Assembly: GCF_947503045.1 (NCBI RefSeq)
Contig: NZ_CANNCF010000003.1
Coordinates: 62,001-126,000, forward strand
DNA: 64,000 nt
Direction of reading: 5' to 3'
Source of the DNA: an uncultured Tateyamaria sp.
GTDB lineage: Bacteria > Pseudomonadota > Alphaproteobacteria > Rhodobacterales > Rhodobacteraceae
This document shows, piece by piece, positions 19,021 to 28,413 of the stretch; positions within the stretch are counted from its first letter, which is position 1, and every line of letters begins with the position of its first letter. The notes beneath the pieces are model-generated. The model searched no databases. It was not told where the DNA came from and saw nothing but the letters and a program-made list of their open reading frames with translations. Position numbers and translations under genes: made by a program.

Positions 19021-19455
19021 ATGACAAAAAAGAACGACTTCGATCTCAAGGACTTTATGCCCTACCTGCTCAACCAGGCGGCAGAGGTGATGAGCCGCGA
19101 CTTTGAGGTGATCTATCGCAGCCGCTACGGCATGCTGCGCACCGAATGGCGGGTGGTGTTTCACCTTGGGCGATACGGCGCGATGACGGCCAAGGATATT
19201 TGCGACCGGGCCCGCATTCACAAGACCAAGGTCAGCCGCGCGGTACGTGCGCTGGAAACCAAGCGGTTCCTCAGGCGTGAGCAGCAGGTCAATGACCGCC
19301 GCCATGAAAGCCTGTCCCTGACCCCAACCGGGCAGCGTGTGTTCGAGGATCTGCTCAAAGAAGCGCGTACCTATGACAAAGAGGTCATGTCGCAATTCAG
19401 CGACGGTGACGCCGCGCAAATCCGCAAGGTCCTCATTCAGATTGCGCAACTCTGA
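19021..19455 (+). CDS. MarR family regulator, probably of the homogentisate cluster
   Basis: [51 protein letters not shown]; divergent from hmgA. Confidence 0.9.
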   Translation: MTKKNDFDLKDFMPYLLNQAAEVMSRDFEVIYRSRYGMLRTEWRVVFHLGRYGAMTAKDICDRARIHKTKVSRAVRALETKRFLRREQQVNDRRHESLSLTPTGQRVFEDLLKEARTYDKEVMSQFSDGDAAQIRKVLIQIAQL

Positions 19456-19503
19456 TCAACGGTCTGGAACAACGCCCATGGGCAGCAATCCGTTCGCATG
19501 GAA

Positions 19504-19857
19504 CTATCCGCGCCGCGCGTCCTCGGCGTGAACACCCATCATAAGCTTGCGCACATCTCCGGACGTTTGTGCGATGAGGTAGATCAGATAGGGCGCGAAA
19601 AACAGCATGCCCAGCGGGGGCGCCAGAACCCCTAGTGCAATGCCACCCCGCGAGAACCCAGCGCGCCATGCCATCCAGATGCCAGAGAGAACAAGATAAA
19701 ATGCGAAATCCGTGTTGAACTGCCCCTGCCAGGTCAGCGCGAAAATGGCGCTGAAATAGGGGGTCAGCAAATCCAGCCCCTCTTTGGCAATCGCCGCCAC
19801 GGTGATCAGGGCAAGGATCGCGGTCATGGCGATCAGAACGGTGCGAAACAGGGTCAT
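19504..19857 (-). CDS. Small integral membrane protein, unknown function
   Basis: MTLFRTVLIAMTAILALITVAAIAKEG...; 3-4 TM; start overlaps the stop of the next upstream gene. Confidence 0.65.
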   Translation of the reverse strand: MTLFRTVLIAMTAILALITVAAIAKEGLDLLTPYFSAIFALTWQGQFNTDFAFYLVLSGIWMAWRAGFSRGGIALGVLAPPLGMLFFAPYLIYLIAQTSGDVRKLMMGVHAEDARRG

Positions 19858-20303
19858 CAGGCGTCTCCTTGTGCAAGGGTTTCTGGGTCCGTAGGCCACC
19901 ACATCGGGCCGATGACCAGCAGCAGAACAACGATATTGCACACCGCATTGGGCCAGTTCCCCGAGGTGATCGACCCAAAGCTGTCCAAGACAAACCAGCA
20001 CAGCGCACTGACCACCAGTGCCTTGCGCACCTGCTCGGGCGCGTGGTCGTGAACCCAGATTGACAGGCACCAGACCATCACGCCCCACCCCACCAGAAAC
20101 CCACCGGTCAGCGCCGACAGAAACCAGATTTCCGGGGCCGCGTAGGATGGAAACCCGTCCAGCGGCCACGTCAGCAGATCCAGCGTCCAGCGCGCCGGTT
20201 CGTTCAAGGCGGGCATCGTGGCCAGCGTCAACAACGGACCAAAGCCCGCAATCAAAACGGCAGAGACCTTGAGCCACATCTTGTGGGTCGCTTGTGTCGC
20301 CAT
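19857..20303 (-). CDS. Integral membrane protein, unknown function
   Basis: MATQATHKMWLKVSAVLIAGFGPLLTL...; 4 TM. Confidence 0.7.
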   Translation of the reverse strand: MATQATHKMWLKVSAVLIAGFGPLLTLATMPALNEPARWTLDLLTWPLDGFPSYAAPEIWFLSALTGGFLVGWGVMVWCLSIWVHDHAPEQVRKALVVSALCWFVLDSFGSITSGNWPNAVCNIVVLLLVIGPMWWPTDPETLAQGDA

Positions 20304-20406
20304 TGTCCTCTCCTTGCTTTTGCGCAGGGCTTAGCGCGCGACAAAGCGGGCTGACAATTACGTCGCAGGTAAGTGAAAAGGGCAAAAAACGTGATAGACC
20401 GGGGGC

Positions 20407-21159
20407 ATGAGTGATTTTGCACAGACCCTCAAAACATGGCGCGCGGTGCGCCGCTACAGCCAGTTGGACCTCGCCCTTGAGGCCGACATATCCGGTCGCC
20501 ACCTGTCATTTCTGGAAACCGGGCGATCCCGGCCCAGCCGCGAGATGGTGACGCGGCTTGGTGATGCGCTGCAATTGCCGCTGGATGCCCGCAACCAGTT
20601 GCTGACCCATGCGGGCTTTGCCGCGCGCTACGCGGGGCGGAACTGGACCGATGCGGATATGGCCCCCATCCGCAGCGCAGTCGAGCGGATGCTGAGCAGT
20701 CACATGCCCTATCCCGGCATCGCCGTAGACCGGCTGTGGTGCATCCGCGAGGCAAATGCGGCGGCACTTGCGTTGTTTGGCATGCTGGGGGTCGGTGTGG
20801 GCGACAGCCTGATCGATCTGACGATGTCAGGCACACTCGAAGCGGTTGTCGAAAACTGGCCGGAGGTCGCACATCACACCGCCAAACGGCTGCGCGTCGA
20901 AAGCCTCGCACAAGGCGGCGTGCCCGAGCTGGATCGCGCCATCGCTTATCTCTCTAAGGTCGATGGCTATACCGAGCGAGGATCGAACCCGGTCATCCCG
21001 ACCATTTTCCGCCAAGGCGATTTGCGCCTGTCGATGTTTTCCACCCTTGCCCAATTCGGCACGCCCGAGGATGTGACGCTGGATGACCTCAGGATCGAGC
21101 TCTTTTTCCCGATGGACGAGGTGACAGCGATCGCACTTGAGACCATGGCGGGCGCGTGA
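20407..21159 (+). CDS. XRE-type HTH regulator with MmyB-like ligand-binding domain
   Basis: LKTWRAVRRYSQLDLALEADISGRHLSFLETGRSRPSREMVTRLGDAL; MLSSHMPYPGIAVDRLWCIREANAAALALFG. Confidence 0.88.
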   Translation: MSDFAQTLKTWRAVRRYSQLDLALEADISGRHLSFLETGRSRPSREMVTRLGDALQLPLDARNQLLTHAGFAARYAGRNWTDADMAPIRSAVERMLSSHMPYPGIAVDRLWCIREANAAALALFGMLGVGVGDSLIDLTMSGTLEAVVENWPEVAHHTAKRLRVESLAQGGVPELDRAIAYLSKVDGYTERGSNPVIPTIFRQGDLRLSMFSTLAQFGTPEDVTLDDLRIELFFPMDEVTAIALETMAGA

Positions 21160-21240
21160 GGGGTGCGGACTGGCTTGAGTGGCTCCAGAAAGCGGACAAT
21201 ACATATCCCACCAAAGCGATGATGTGCGAAGAGGCCAGAC

Positions 21241-21690
21241 ATGCTGACAGACACCGACCGCAAATTCCTGCGCATCGCCTATGACGAGGCGCTAGCAGGG
21301 TTCAACGAAGGGGGCTGCCCCATCGGCTCGGTGCTTGCGCGCGGTGACGTGCTGGTCAGTCAGGGCCGCAATCAACGGGTGCAGCGCGGTGATCCCATCG
21401 CCCATGGCGAGATGGACGCCTTGCGCAAGGCGGGGCGGCAAAAGACCTATCGCGACACGACCCTCTACACGTCGCTCAGCCCCTGCATGATGTGCGCGGG
21501 CACCATCGTGCAATTCGCCATACCGCGTGTCGTCATCGCGGAAAATACCACATTTGGCGGCAACGAAGCCTTCCTGACAGAGCGCGGTGTCGAGGTGATC
21601 GTGGCCGATGATGCGGATTGCATCGCGCTGATGACCCGTTTCATCCAGGAAAAACCGGAGCTGTGGGCTGAGGATATTGCCGAGGACTGA
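21241..21690 (+). CDS. Nucleoside/cytosine deaminase family protein
   Basis: HGEMDALRKAG and PCMMCAGTIVQFAIPRVVIAENTTFGG zinc deaminase motifs. Confidence 0.9.
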   Translation: MLTDTDRKFLRIAYDEALAGFNEGGCPIGSVLARGDVLVSQGRNQRVQRGDPIAHGEMDALRKAGRQKTYRDTTLYTSLSPCMMCAGTIVQFAIPRVVIAENTTFGGNEAFLTERGVEVIVADDADCIALMTRFIQEKPELWAEDIAED

Positions 21691-21710
21691 CGCAACCTGA
21701 CTCGCGCAGG

Positions 21711-22496
21711 CTAAACGCCCCAGGCCCGCAAATACCCTTCGATGATCTCGTCCATACGGGCCTTGTCAAAGCTGGGGTCATGCCCGCCATGCACGCGGCG
21801 TATTGGCAAATCACGCAGGCGGCGCAGCGTGGCGGCATATTCCGCAATGCTGTCCGCTTCGCCGTCATGCAGCAGCGGTCCGTCATAAATCGCATCCGCC
21901 CCGAACAGCGTCCCCGTCTCGGCGTGGAACAGCCCCACCTGACCGGGCGAATGGCCCGGCAGATGCAGCACTTCGCCCTGCCAGTCGCCCAGATCGATCA
22001 CATCGCCCTCTTGCACCATCCCGGTCGCGGGTGCCGGGCGCAGTTGATAAGCGTCCACATCGTAACCCGCGCTTGGCAGCGCATCGATCAGCAACGGCCA
22101 AAGCGGGGGATAGCCTGCGTCCAGAAACAGCGTACGGAAGGCCTCTGATATCCCGTCAGTGCGTAGAGAATATGGGGTGGGTGCGGCCAATTCATCCGCC
22201 TCGACCGGATGGACGAGGCGCGTCTCGAACTCGTGGGCCGACCCGATATGATCCACATGGGTGTGGGTCGAAAGACAGATCAACGGGCGTGCCGGGTCCG
22301 GTCGCAGCCCATCCACAACGGGGCGCAGAGGGGCCACGCCCATGCCTGAATCAATCAGCAAATCCGCATCGCGCCCCAGCACCAGATGCATGTTGGCGCA
22401 AAAGATTGGATGCACCCTTGGTTCGGTGATCAGCCAAAGACGCGGGTCAAGCTGCTGCGTGCGAAACCAGTGTGGATCAACGTCCATAAACGGCAT
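21711..22496 (-). CDS. MBL-fold metallo-hydrolase
   Basis: LICLSTHTHVDHIGSAHEFE (HxHxDH); LPGHSPGQVGLF. Confidence 0.9.
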   Translation of the reverse strand: MPFMDVDPHWFRTQQLDPRLWLITEPRVHPIFCANMHLVLGRDADLLIDSGMGVAPLRPVVDGLRPDPARPLICLSTHTHVDHIGSAHEFETRLVHPVEADELAAPTPYSLRTDGISEAFRTLFLDAGYPPLWPLLIDALPSAGYDVDAYQLRPAPATGMVQEGDVIDLGDWQGEVLHLPGHSPGQVGLFHAETGTLFGADAIYDGPLLHDGEADSIAEYAATLRRLRDLPIRRVHGGHDPSFDKARMDEIIEGYLRAWGV

Positions 22497-22589
22497 GTCC
22501 TTGGGATGTGTGGCGTTGTTCGAACCTATGGCCCACAGCCACGCGGTGGCAACGCCTTTCTAGGCGGCCGACCAAAGGAGGCTCAGCCC

Positions 22590-23888
22590 TCAGGCGCTTT
22601 CCTGACAGGTCCCGAGATCGACCAGCGGCAGATAGATGCGCGCGCTCAGCCCCCCACGGCCCCGGTTTGACAACTCGAACCTGCCGCCGCATTGCTCGAC
22701 CACACCTGTCACCATCGACAGCCCCAGACCTGAGCCTTCGCCCACCGCTTTGGTGGTGAAGAACGGCTCGGTCGCACGGGCCAGCGTTTCGTCATCCATG
22801 CCCGGCCCGGTATCGCGCACGGCGATTTCCACATCCCCCGCCCCGAACGGATCGATGGAAATGACAATCTCGCCGGGCGTCTCACCCATAGCGTCGCGGG
22901 CATTGATCACAAGGTTGATCAGGGCACTTTCCAGCATCGCCGGATCCGCCCGTACAAAAATATCGTTGCCGCAGGCATCAAGGGTCAGCTTGATATGGGC
23001 CGGAAGAACCCGCTGCAACAGACCCAAAAGACGGCTGAACATGTCGGTCAGATTGACGTCGCTCACCACGATCTTGGACTTGCGGGCAAAGGCCAAGAGT
23101 TGCTGGATCAGCACTGCACCCTTCAATCCAGCGGCATGCGCCTCTTCGAGATACTTGTGCGCCTCGATCCCTTCAGGATCGATCTTGGCCAGCTCGATAT
23201 TGCCATTAACAACGGTCAACAAGTTATTGAAATCGTGTGCGACTCCGCTGGTGAACTGCCCAAGGGCGCGCATCTTTTCGTCCTGGGATTCCGCCAGCAT
23301 GCTGCGTTTCATCTTTTGGCGTTCGGTGACGATATCGCGAAAACTGATGCCGAAATAGATCAGCACACAGATGCCCCCAACCAATGTGGCCAACGAAGTC
23401 CACATCGGCTCGATCCGCTGGGCCGCGGCGACCAGCACACCAAGGGCCGTGGCAAGCGTGGTGCAAAAATCGATCAGCGCGGCATAGCTCAACTCGTCAT
23501 ATCGCGACAGGCAATGCAGCCCCAGGCCCATAGCACCGCAACAGGACAAAAGGATGTACTCTCCCTCCCCCAGCGTCGCGATATAGATCACCATCGCCCC
23601 ATACCACGCCCCCAGAAAGACGCTCGCCGCACTGGCGAGGACAATGTGCACGGGCCGGACCGGAAAGCTCTGCCGCCGCAGGTAGGTCACATAGGCCGCC
23701 CGTGCGATCACATAACCGATCCCCCAAACCAACGTGATCAGCAAATCGGTGGCGAGCCACAGCGCGACGCTGACGCACATAACGATGATCGGACGCCCCC
23801 ACAGCTGGAGGCCATGGCCCGCATCGCCAATTTGAAACTGCTTGAACTCGTGGTCGCAATCCGCTGCAGATAGATTGGGAAGCCGCAT
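22590..23888 (-). CDS. Membrane sensor histidine kinase (orphan)
   Basis: N-terminal TM region; H-box QFTSGVAHDFNNLLTVVNGNIELA; N/G boxes NLVINARDAMGE, DTGPGMDDET, GEGSGLGLSMVTG. Confidence 0.92.
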   Translation of the reverse strand: MRLPNLSAADCDHEFKQFQIGDAGHGLQLWGRPIIVMCVSVALWLATDLLITLVWGIGYVIARAAYVTYLRRQSFPVRPVHIVLASAASVFLGAWYGAMVIYIATLGEGEYILLSCCGAMGLGLHCLSRYDELSYAALIDFCTTLATALGVLVAAAQRIEPMWTSLATLVGGICVLIYFGISFRDIVTERQKMKRSMLAESQDEKMRALGQFTSGVAHDFNNLLTVVNGNIELAKIDPEGIEAHKYLEEAHAAGLKGAVLIQQLLAFARKSKIVVSDVNLTDMFSRLLGLLQRVLPAHIKLTLDACGNDIFVRADPAMLESALINLVINARDAMGETPGEIVISIDPFGAGDVEIAVRDTGPGMDDETLARATEPFFTTKAVGEGSGLGLSMVTGVVEQCGGRFELSNRGRGGLSARIYLPLVDLGTCQESA

Positions 23889-24106
23889 ATTGTCTCCAGC
23901 GATCAGACACGCATAGGTAGAAACTAAACCTCTATAAATACAGAATAATTCACTTACCGCCCCACTTCTAGTTGTACATGCGGAGATGTTCCAGATGGCA
24001 ATGCACCTGAATGTCGCGCTCCGGGTCTTCGTGGCAACACACGCATGCGCATGTGCGTTGGCGGTCGGATTGCGGCCTCGGCAGCGAAGATGGCAGCCTG
24101 CAAAAG

Positions 24107-24985
24107 TTAGGGGGCGGTACCGCTTAAGCGGGGGAAATCGCTCACGTGTCCCAGATGATCAAACAGCCAGTCGCGAAACTGTTCTGCTGCCGGAACATGG
24201 GGGTTGGTGCGCAGATAGTACCCTTCGGTGGCAGGCAGGCTGGCCGGGTGGGCGGGCACCAACTGGCCCGATTGCAGCGCCGTCTGTGCCAGCAACGCCG
24301 ACACCAGGGCGACCCCATTGCCATGCACGGCCATGTGCAGCGCGGCCCCGTAAGAGTCCACAAACAGATCGGGCTGGCCCACCTTGCTCACCTGTTTTTG
24401 CCACTTGGCCCAACCGTCCGAGGTGCCCACGGCCTCGATCAGCGGCAAGTTGTCCAACGGCCCTTCCAGCGTCGGGGCCCTGAGCGGAATCAATGCGCTC
24501 GGTTCCAGCAACACGCCCTCCTGCCCCACCTGCTTTTCCGAGCCAAAGGGGATTTCCACATCCGCGCGCAGGGCGTGAAACTCATCCGGCCAGATGGTGC
24601 CGACAAAGCGCAGGCGCACATCCGGTGCGCGGTCGCGAAAGCTGGCCAGATGCGGGGCGATGACCCATTGGGCGACGCTGACCGAACAGGCGATGGTCAG
24701 CAGGTTGTCGCCCTGCCCTGTCTCGTAGCGGCGCGTGGCCTGTGCCAATGTCTCAAGTGCTGTGCCCACCTGCGGTAGCAGTTTGCGCCCCTCATCCGTC
24801 AGCGACAGCCCCCGCGCGCGACGCACAAACAGGCTTACCCCCAACCGCAATTCCAGCGCCTTGACGTGCTGGCTGACGGCCGATTGCGTCATCCCGATCT
24901 CCTGCGCGGCGGCAGTGAAACTGAGACAGCGCGCCGCCGCCTCAAAGGCGCGGAACCATGTCAGGGGAGGGAGGGATTTTGCCAT
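24107..24985 (-). CDS. LysR family regulator (GcvA-like)
   Basis: MAKSLPPLTWFRAFEAAARCLSFTAAAQEIGMTQSAVSQHVKALELRLG; start set at 24985. Confidence 0.92.
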   Translation of the reverse strand: MAKSLPPLTWFRAFEAAARCLSFTAAAQEIGMTQSAVSQHVKALELRLGVSLFVRRARGLSLTDEGRKLLPQVGTALETLAQATRRYETGQGDNLLTIACSVSVAQWVIAPHLASFRDRAPDVRLRFVGTIWPDEFHALRADVEIPFGSEKQVGQEGVLLEPSALIPLRAPTLEGPLDNLPLIEAVGTSDGWAKWQKQVSKVGQPDLFVDSYGAALHMAVHGNGVALVSALLAQTALQSGQLVPAHPASLPATEGYYLRTNPHVPAAEQFRDWLFDHLGHVSDFPRLSGTAP

Positions 24986-24998
24986 GCACAACGTAGCC

Positions 24999-25013
24999 AT
25001 TAGTTCAGCTAAT
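24999..25013. promoter_or_regulatory. Candidate LysR box ATTAG-TTCAG-CTAAT (T-N11-A)
   Basis: Symmetric 15-bp element between divergent lysR and the 25095 operon. Confidence 0.5.
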
Positions 25014-25094
25014 ACCTTGACCTGCGAATCCTTCGTTTGTCAAACGGGGCCGTCCGCGCGGATAGTCAGCAGACACGTGCAGACGAGGACAGCC

Positions 25095-25694
25095 ATGCAG
25101 CCCGAAATCCGAAAACTGGTCACCTATGACGAAGAGGTGCTGATCGAAGGGTTTCGCCCTGCCGACCGCCCCTGGCGGATGTTCGCTCTGGCGGCTGTGG
25201 TGCGCAACCCATGGGCCGGGCGCTACGTTGTTGATCTCAAACCCGAAATTCAGGCCTATGGGCCGATCCTGGGCGAGATGATGACCGCACGCATGATCGC
25301 CCTTGCCGGGTCGGGCGAGGCCATCGAGGCCTATGGCAAGGCCGCCGTGGTCGGCCTGGACGGAGAGATCGAGCATGCCTCGGGTCTTATTCACACGCTG
25401 CGCTTTGGCAATCATTACCGCGAGGCCGTGGGTGCGAAATCCTACCTCGCTTTCACCAACACGCGCGGCGGGGCCAATGCACCGATCATGGTGCCGCTGA
25501 TGGACAAGAACGATGCGGGGCGGCGTTCGCATTACCTGACCATCCAATTCTCCATTCCCGACGCGCCACGCGATGACGAGATTGTCGTGGTGCTCGGGGC
25601 CGCCACTGGCGGGCGACCCCATCACCGCATCGGCGATCGCTATCAGGACCTCAAGGATCTGGGCCATGATGTGGACAACCCGGCCGCGGTCTGA
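25095..25694 (+). CDS. Amino acid synthesis family protein (DUF1185)
   Basis: IRKLVTYDEEVLIEGF...WAGRYVVDLKPEIQAYGPILGEMM...VGAKSYLAFTNTRGGANAPIMVPLMDK. Confidence 0.82.
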   Translation: MQPEIRKLVTYDEEVLIEGFRPADRPWRMFALAAVVRNPWAGRYVVDLKPEIQAYGPILGEMMTARMIALAGSGEAIEAYGKAAVVGLDGEIEHASGLIHTLRFGNHYREAVGAKSYLAFTNTRGGANAPIMVPLMDKNDAGRRSHYLTIQFSIPDAPRDDEIVVVLGAATGGRPHHRIGDRYQDLKDLGHDVDNPAAV

Positions 25695-26445
25695 CGTCGG
25701 CCCCCTCGCCGCGATCACCGCGGGCGACGGGCCGACGATCCTTCTGATCCACGGGGTCGGGCTGCGGGCCGAGGCGTGGGGCGCGCAGATCGATGCGCTC
25801 GGATCGTCCGATCATGTCGTTGCGGTGGACGTGCCCGGCCACGGGTCAAGCGCAGGCCTGCGCGTCGCGCCCGACCTCTCCGCTTATACCGAGACCATCG
25901 CCAAGTGCCTGACCGGACCGACTGTCGTGATCGGCCATTCCTTTGGCGCGATGATCGCCCTCGATCTGGCCATGTCGCACACCGATCACGTCGCAGGGGT
26001 CGCAGCCCTCAACGCCATCTACCGGCGCCCCCCGGACGCACGCACCGCCGTGATGGCACGGGCGCGCAGCCTCGATGGTGTCACCATCGCGGACCCGACC
26101 GCGCCGCTGGATCGCTGGTTCGGGCCTGATCCCAGCCCCGAACGTGCCGCCTGCGAGAACTGGCTGCTGAATGTCGATCCGGCAGGCTACAAGGCCGCCT
26201 ATTCCGTCTTTGCGCAAGAGGACGGGCCAGCGGATACGGCCCTGCGGTCCCTGCCCTGCCCGGCGCTCTTCATGACCGGGGCGGCGGAGCCGAACTCGAC
26301 CCCCGAGATGTCCCGTGCCATGGCTGCGCTGGCGCCGAATGGTCGGGCTGTCGTCATCCCCGGCGCCGCCCACATGATGCCCATGACCCATGCCGAACAG
26401 GTCAATGCACAACTTGCCAGCTTCATACGGGAGTGTTTGCCATGA
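25669..26445 (+). CDS. Alpha/beta hydrolase
   Basis: ILLIHGVGLRAEAWGAQIDAL; VVIGHSFGAMIALDLA; IPGAAHMMPMTHAEQVNAQLASFI; overlaps upstream gene. Confidence 0.88.
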   Translation: MWTTRPRSDVGPLAAITAGDGPTILLIHGVGLRAEAWGAQIDALGSSDHVVAVDVPGHGSSAGLRVAPDLSAYTETIAKCLTGPTVVIGHSFGAMIALDLAMSHTDHVAGVAALNAIYRRPPDARTAVMARARSLDGVTIADPTAPLDRWFGPDPSPERAACENWLLNVDPAGYKAAYSVFAQEDGPADTALRSLPCPALFMTGAAEPNSTPEMSRAMAALAPNGRAVVIPGAAHMMPMTHAEQVNAQLASFIRECLP

Positions 26446-27365
26446 CCATCCCCGACCCCAGCATTTTGCGCAGCGCTTTCGGCGCGTTCATGACGGGCGT
26501 GACGGTGGTGACTGCGCGGCAGGTTGACGGCACGCCCGTTGGCTTTACCGCCAATTCCTTTTCCTCCGTCTCGCTTGACCCGCCGCTGCTCTTGGTCTGT
26601 CCGGGTAAATTCCTGTCGAGTTATCAGACCTTTGCCACCTGCACCCATTTCGCGGTCAGCGTTCTGGCCGAAGGGCAAGAGGACATCGCATCCGTCTTTG
26701 CCCGCTCCAAATCCGACCGCTTCGCCGAAACCGCACACCACGACGACCTGCATGGCGTGCCGGTGATTGACGGGGCCATCGCCCAGTTTTCCTGCACGAC
26801 CCATCAGGTTGTCGAGGCAGGCGATCATTGCGTGTTGCTGGGCCGGATCGTCGCGCTCGAACAAAGCGGTGCGCCGGGGCTCGGCTACGTCTCGGGGCGG
26901 TTCTTCAGCCTCGGGACCGAGCGGGCGGCGCTGGATCACGGCGCAGGTACCACCATCGCCGGGGCCATCGTGCAGGATGGCGACCACGTGTTGTTGCAAC
27001 AAACCCCCGCCGGGCTTGCGCCGCTGCATTGTGCCCATGCCGATCGCGGCGCGCTGTTGGATCATTTGCGCGACGGGCTGCGCGCGATGGGCGTGCAGGC
27101 CACGCTCGGGCAGGCCTATTCGGTGTTTGACGACACGGGCGCACGCACCCATCACAGCTATTTTCTGGCCACAGGCGTGCAGAGCCATCCGCACCCGGAT
27201 GTTGTAGCGCTGCCAATCATTGACTTGCCCACGCACAGCTATGCCAGCCCCGCGATCCGCACCATGATGCACCGCTTTGCCCGCGAGGCCAGCGCGCGCA
27301 GTTTTGGTCTTTACTTCGGCGATACCGAACACGGCGCCGTGCACGCCCCGATACAGAGGATGTAA
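26442..27365 (+). CDS. Flavin reductase with extra C-terminal domain (~150 aa, possibly NUDIX-like)
   Basis: LRSAFGAFMTGVTVVTARQVDGTPVGFTANSFSSVSLDPPLLLVCPGKFLSSY flavin reductase core; unassigned C-terminal half. Confidence 0.85.
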   Translation: MTIPDPSILRSAFGAFMTGVTVVTARQVDGTPVGFTANSFSSVSLDPPLLLVCPGKFLSSYQTFATCTHFAVSVLAEGQEDIASVFARSKSDRFAETAHHDDLHGVPVIDGAIAQFSCTTHQVVEAGDHCVLLGRIVALEQSGAPGLGYVSGRFFSLGTERAALDHGAGTTIAGAIVQDGDHVLLQQTPAGLAPLHCAHADRGALLDHLRDGLRAMGVQATLGQAYSVFDDTGARTHHSYFLATGVQSHPHPDVVALPIIDLPTHSYASPAIRTMMHRFAREASARSFGLYFGDTEHGAVHAPIQRM

Positions 27366-27368
27366 GCC

Positions 27369-28403
27369 ATGGAATTCTCGCTTTTTGCTCATATGGAACG
27401 GCTGACCCCCGGTCAGGACCACAAGGATCTGCGGCGCGAGCTGATCGATCTGGCCAAGATGGCCGATGACGGTGGCATGCGTGCGGTCTGGACAGGCGAG
27501 CATCACGGGATGGAATTCACCATTACCCCCAACCCTTTCCTGAGCCTTGTGGATCTGGCCCATCACACCAAGAACGTGCGCCTTGGCACCGGCACCATCG
27601 TCGCTCCTTTCTGGCATCCGATCAAGCTGGCGGGCGAAGCGGCGGCGGCCGATCTGATCACCGATGGACGGATCGAACTGGGCATCGCGCGCGGTGCGTA
27701 CTCATACGAATACGAGCGCCTCATGCCCGGCATGGACGCGTGGGAGGCCGGGCAGCGCATGCGTGAAACCACTCCGCTGCTGCGCCAGCTCTGGACCGGG
27801 GATTGCGCCCATGAAGGGGAATTCTATGCGTTTCCGGCCACGACCACGGCCCCCAAGCCCGCACAAGCTGATGGCCCGCCCATCTGGATCGCTGCGCGCG
27901 ATCCCAACAGCCATTCCTTTGGGGTCGAGAACGGGTTCAACATTCAGGTGACCCCGCTTTGGCAGGGCATTGAAGAGATCGAAAACCTCATGGCCAAGTT
28001 CAATGACGCCTGTGCGGCCTATGCAGGTCCGCGCCCCAAGATCATGCTGCTGCATCACACCTATGTCGGGTCGGACAGCGATGATGTGAGCCTTGCCGCA
28101 CAACAATTGTCGCGGTTTTACTGCTATTTCGGCGCGTGGTTTCAGAACAAGCGGCCCGTGTCCCAAGGGCTGATCGAAACGTTAAGCGAGGAGGAACTGG
28201 CCGCAAACAAAATGATGTCCCCCGCCAATATGCATCGCGATCTGACCATCGGCACCGCGCAAGAGGTCATTGACCAGATCAAGCGCTACGAGGACCTTGG
28301 CTATGACGAATATTCGTTCTGGATCGACTCAGGTATGGACTTTGAGCGCAAACGCGCCTCCCTTGCCCGGTTCATCGACGACGTGATGCCCGCCTTTGCC
28401 TGA
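27369..28403 (+). CDS. LLM class (luciferase-like) flavin-dependent monooxygenase
   Basis: LAKMADDGGMRAVWTGEHHGMEFTITPNPFLSLVDLAHHTKNVRLGTGTIVAPFWHPIKLAGEAAAADLITDGRIELGIARGAYSYEYERL. Confidence 0.93.
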   Translation: MEFSLFAHMERLTPGQDHKDLRRELIDLAKMADDGGMRAVWTGEHHGMEFTITPNPFLSLVDLAHHTKNVRLGTGTIVAPFWHPIKLAGEAAAADLITDGRIELGIARGAYSYEYERLMPGMDAWEAGQRMRETTPLLRQLWTGDCAHEGEFYAFPATTTAPKPAQADGPPIWIAARDPNSHSFGVENGFNIQVTPLWQGIEEIENLMAKFNDACAAYAGPRPKIMLLHHTYVGSDSDDVSLAAQQLSRFYCYFGAWFQNKRPVSQGLIETLSEEELAANKMMSPANMHRDLTIGTAQEVIDQIKRYEDLGYDEYSFWIDSGMDFERKRASLARFIDDVMPAFA

Positions 28404-28413
28404 GGAGGCCCAA

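Noticed and set aside
26199-27617. 472-aa minus-strand ORF opposite the hydrolase/flavin reductase/LLM genes
   Set aside because: Spans three supported plus-strand genes; codon-mirror artefact.
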